The notes under the pieces: generated by a model | The model's database searches: none | What the model was told of the DNA's origin: nothing | The model's input: the letters and a program-made list of their open reading frames with translations, nothing else | Position numbers and translations under genes: made by a program | Shown: positions 62,701 to 64,000 of the stretch, piece after piece | Position numbering within the stretch: position 1 is the first letter of the stretch | Layout of the letters: each line of letters starts with the position of its first letter | NCBI GenBank assembly: GCA_026413225.1 | Contig: CM048560.1 | Coordinates: 14,030,001 to 14,094,000, forward strand | Length of the DNA stretch: 64,000 nt | Reading direction: 5' to 3' | Source of the DNA: Otis tarda | Taxonomy: Eukaryota > Chordata > Aves > Otidiformes > Otididae

Positions 62701-64000
62701 CCCTGCGCTGCCTTCCTGTGCTGCAGGGCTGGCAGCGGGTGCCCGCGCTGGCCCAAGGGTCTGGGGGGCTACTCGAGGAGGCAGCATGATGCAGCGTGGC
62801 TGAGGCTGGCAGCATCCTTCCTACTGCCAGTGAGGGGGAACACGGCAAGATCCAAACCGTGGAAAAAAAGCTGGCCTTTTGTGTCAGTAACATCCCAAAC
62901 AACCAGGTGTGTTACCAGTTTAGCATCCTGAGGCGCCTGGGCAATATGTGAGTGCCAACAGTGGTGAAGGGACCTGCACAAGGCCAGAGGTACCAGGTGC
63001 CCTTGGAGCTCAGTCCAGCTGCATAGCGCATTGCTCAGCTTTTCCTGCTGTTGCCTTTGAAGGCACTAATGAAGTCGGCTGATTTTATTTTGATCTAGTG
63101 GAAAACTTGTTCTTTTGGTCTAGCTTATCTCCAGCAAACTATTTTGTCTCAGATGAAATTTTTGGAAGCTCATAGTCCATCCAACCAACATCAAAATCAG
63201 CTAGTCTTTAGAAACAATGGCACATATTATACCTGCTGGGCTGTTCTTCTTTCCTGTGATTGACAAGATAGCCTAAATCAATATGCCTTTATTTTCAAGC
63301 CTCTATTATTTTAAGGAAATCCACATCTTTCTTGCTGACAGTTAGTGTAGGGGAAAGTTATTCCCCACTGTGGTGTCATCAGAGGACACTTTCAGCAGCG
63401 TAAATGGAGTCTCTCTGGTGTTGTTAAAAGAGCCCGTGGCCTGTGGCTACGAGCAGCATTTGGGAGCTTTTGCCCCCTGGGAAAGCCAAGCAGGAGGCTG
63501 AGACAGTGTGTTTTAACTCTGAGGAGATGTTTTCCCAATTCTGCCTGCTGGCATGAGGCCACTGTGGCTCACAGAAAGAACGGGATGTTTGTAAGGATAT
63601 TGGCAATACACAGGGGTGTTGTAATTAGCAAACACCATGGTGTTCCCGGGGAAAGGATGCTTGGTGTTGCTGGCACAGCCTCTCTAGCAGGCAGAGTTTG
63701 GTGCTACCCACTGCGGGAGGCAGCTCGTCCCTCCACTTGCAGGGACGCTCCCGTGCCATCTCTGCCGCAGCGGGAATTGCCCCATGTCGCAGACACGGTG
63801 CTATGCAGAGCCAGGACCAGAGCTGGGGTGGCAGGCTGGGTACCCACCAGCTTCTGCTGCCAGCATCCATAGTACTGTGGTCTTTATGCAATACCTAGGA
63901 ATCTTATTTAAAATTAGTTTGCTTCTCTCTCAGTGAGAAGCCCTTGAATGTATGATTCAAAGCTTTGATTTTCTCTTCTGTGAAAGACCTATGCCTAGCA
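56760..64000. other. Intergenic region, distal part
   Basis: This is AT-rich, with moderately GC-richer patches at about 61270-61640, 62640-63010 and 63640-63880. No gene, RNA or mobile element was recognised. In other vertebrates MIR137 and DPYD lie in this direction; the mature miR-137 sequence was not found here on either strand. Confidence 0.65.

Noticed and set aside
37100-64000. Search for miR-137 and DPYD exons expected upstream of SNX7 by synteny
   Set aside because: The mature miR-137 string and any DPYD-like exon were not found; they probably lie beyond the window.

Overview
The window is vertebrate nuclear DNA, almost certainly from a bird. It is AT-rich, with long introns and intergenic stretches. 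It carries CR1 LINE 3' ends with the diagnostic ATTCTATG tail repeat, a short avian-type solo LTR and traces of ancient amniote MIR SINEs. No bacterial-type operons, CRISPR arrays or tRNA/rRNA genes are seen.

The one gene recognised with confidence is SNX7 (sorting nexin 7), on the minus strand. Its complete coding sequence was rebuilt from nine exons between 36305 (ATG, inside a CpG island) and 4994 (stop). The phases join without a break into a 453-codon protein, close to the length of the long human isoform. Every intron is GT-AG. The protein has a low-complexity, acidic N-terminus (exon 1), a PX domain (exons 2-4) that binds endosomal phosphatidylinositol 3-phosphate, and a C-terminal BAR domain (exons 5-9). 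SNX7 works with SNX4 on endosomal tubules in recycling and autophagy-related traffic.

Layout: 1-4660 is intergenic sequence downstream of SNX7. 4665-4993 is the SNX7 3' UTR, with a poly(A) signal at 4682-4687. 4994-36305 is the gene; its introns hold CR1 copies (an inverted pair in intron 8, a long one with an open reading frame in intron 4), a solo LTR with a 5-bp target duplication (intron 8) and an ancient MIR (intron 6). 35800-37010 is the SNX7 CpG island. 37100-64000 is upstream intergenic sequence with no recognisable gene. It holds a perfect 34-bp-arm palindrome at 37780-37850, a MIR fragment near 50.9 kb, and a second isolated CpG-rich block at about 56395-56745 with a CTCF-like and a TATA-like motif.

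The most unusual items are the perfect palindrome and the orphan CpG island. No clearly new multi-gene system is present.
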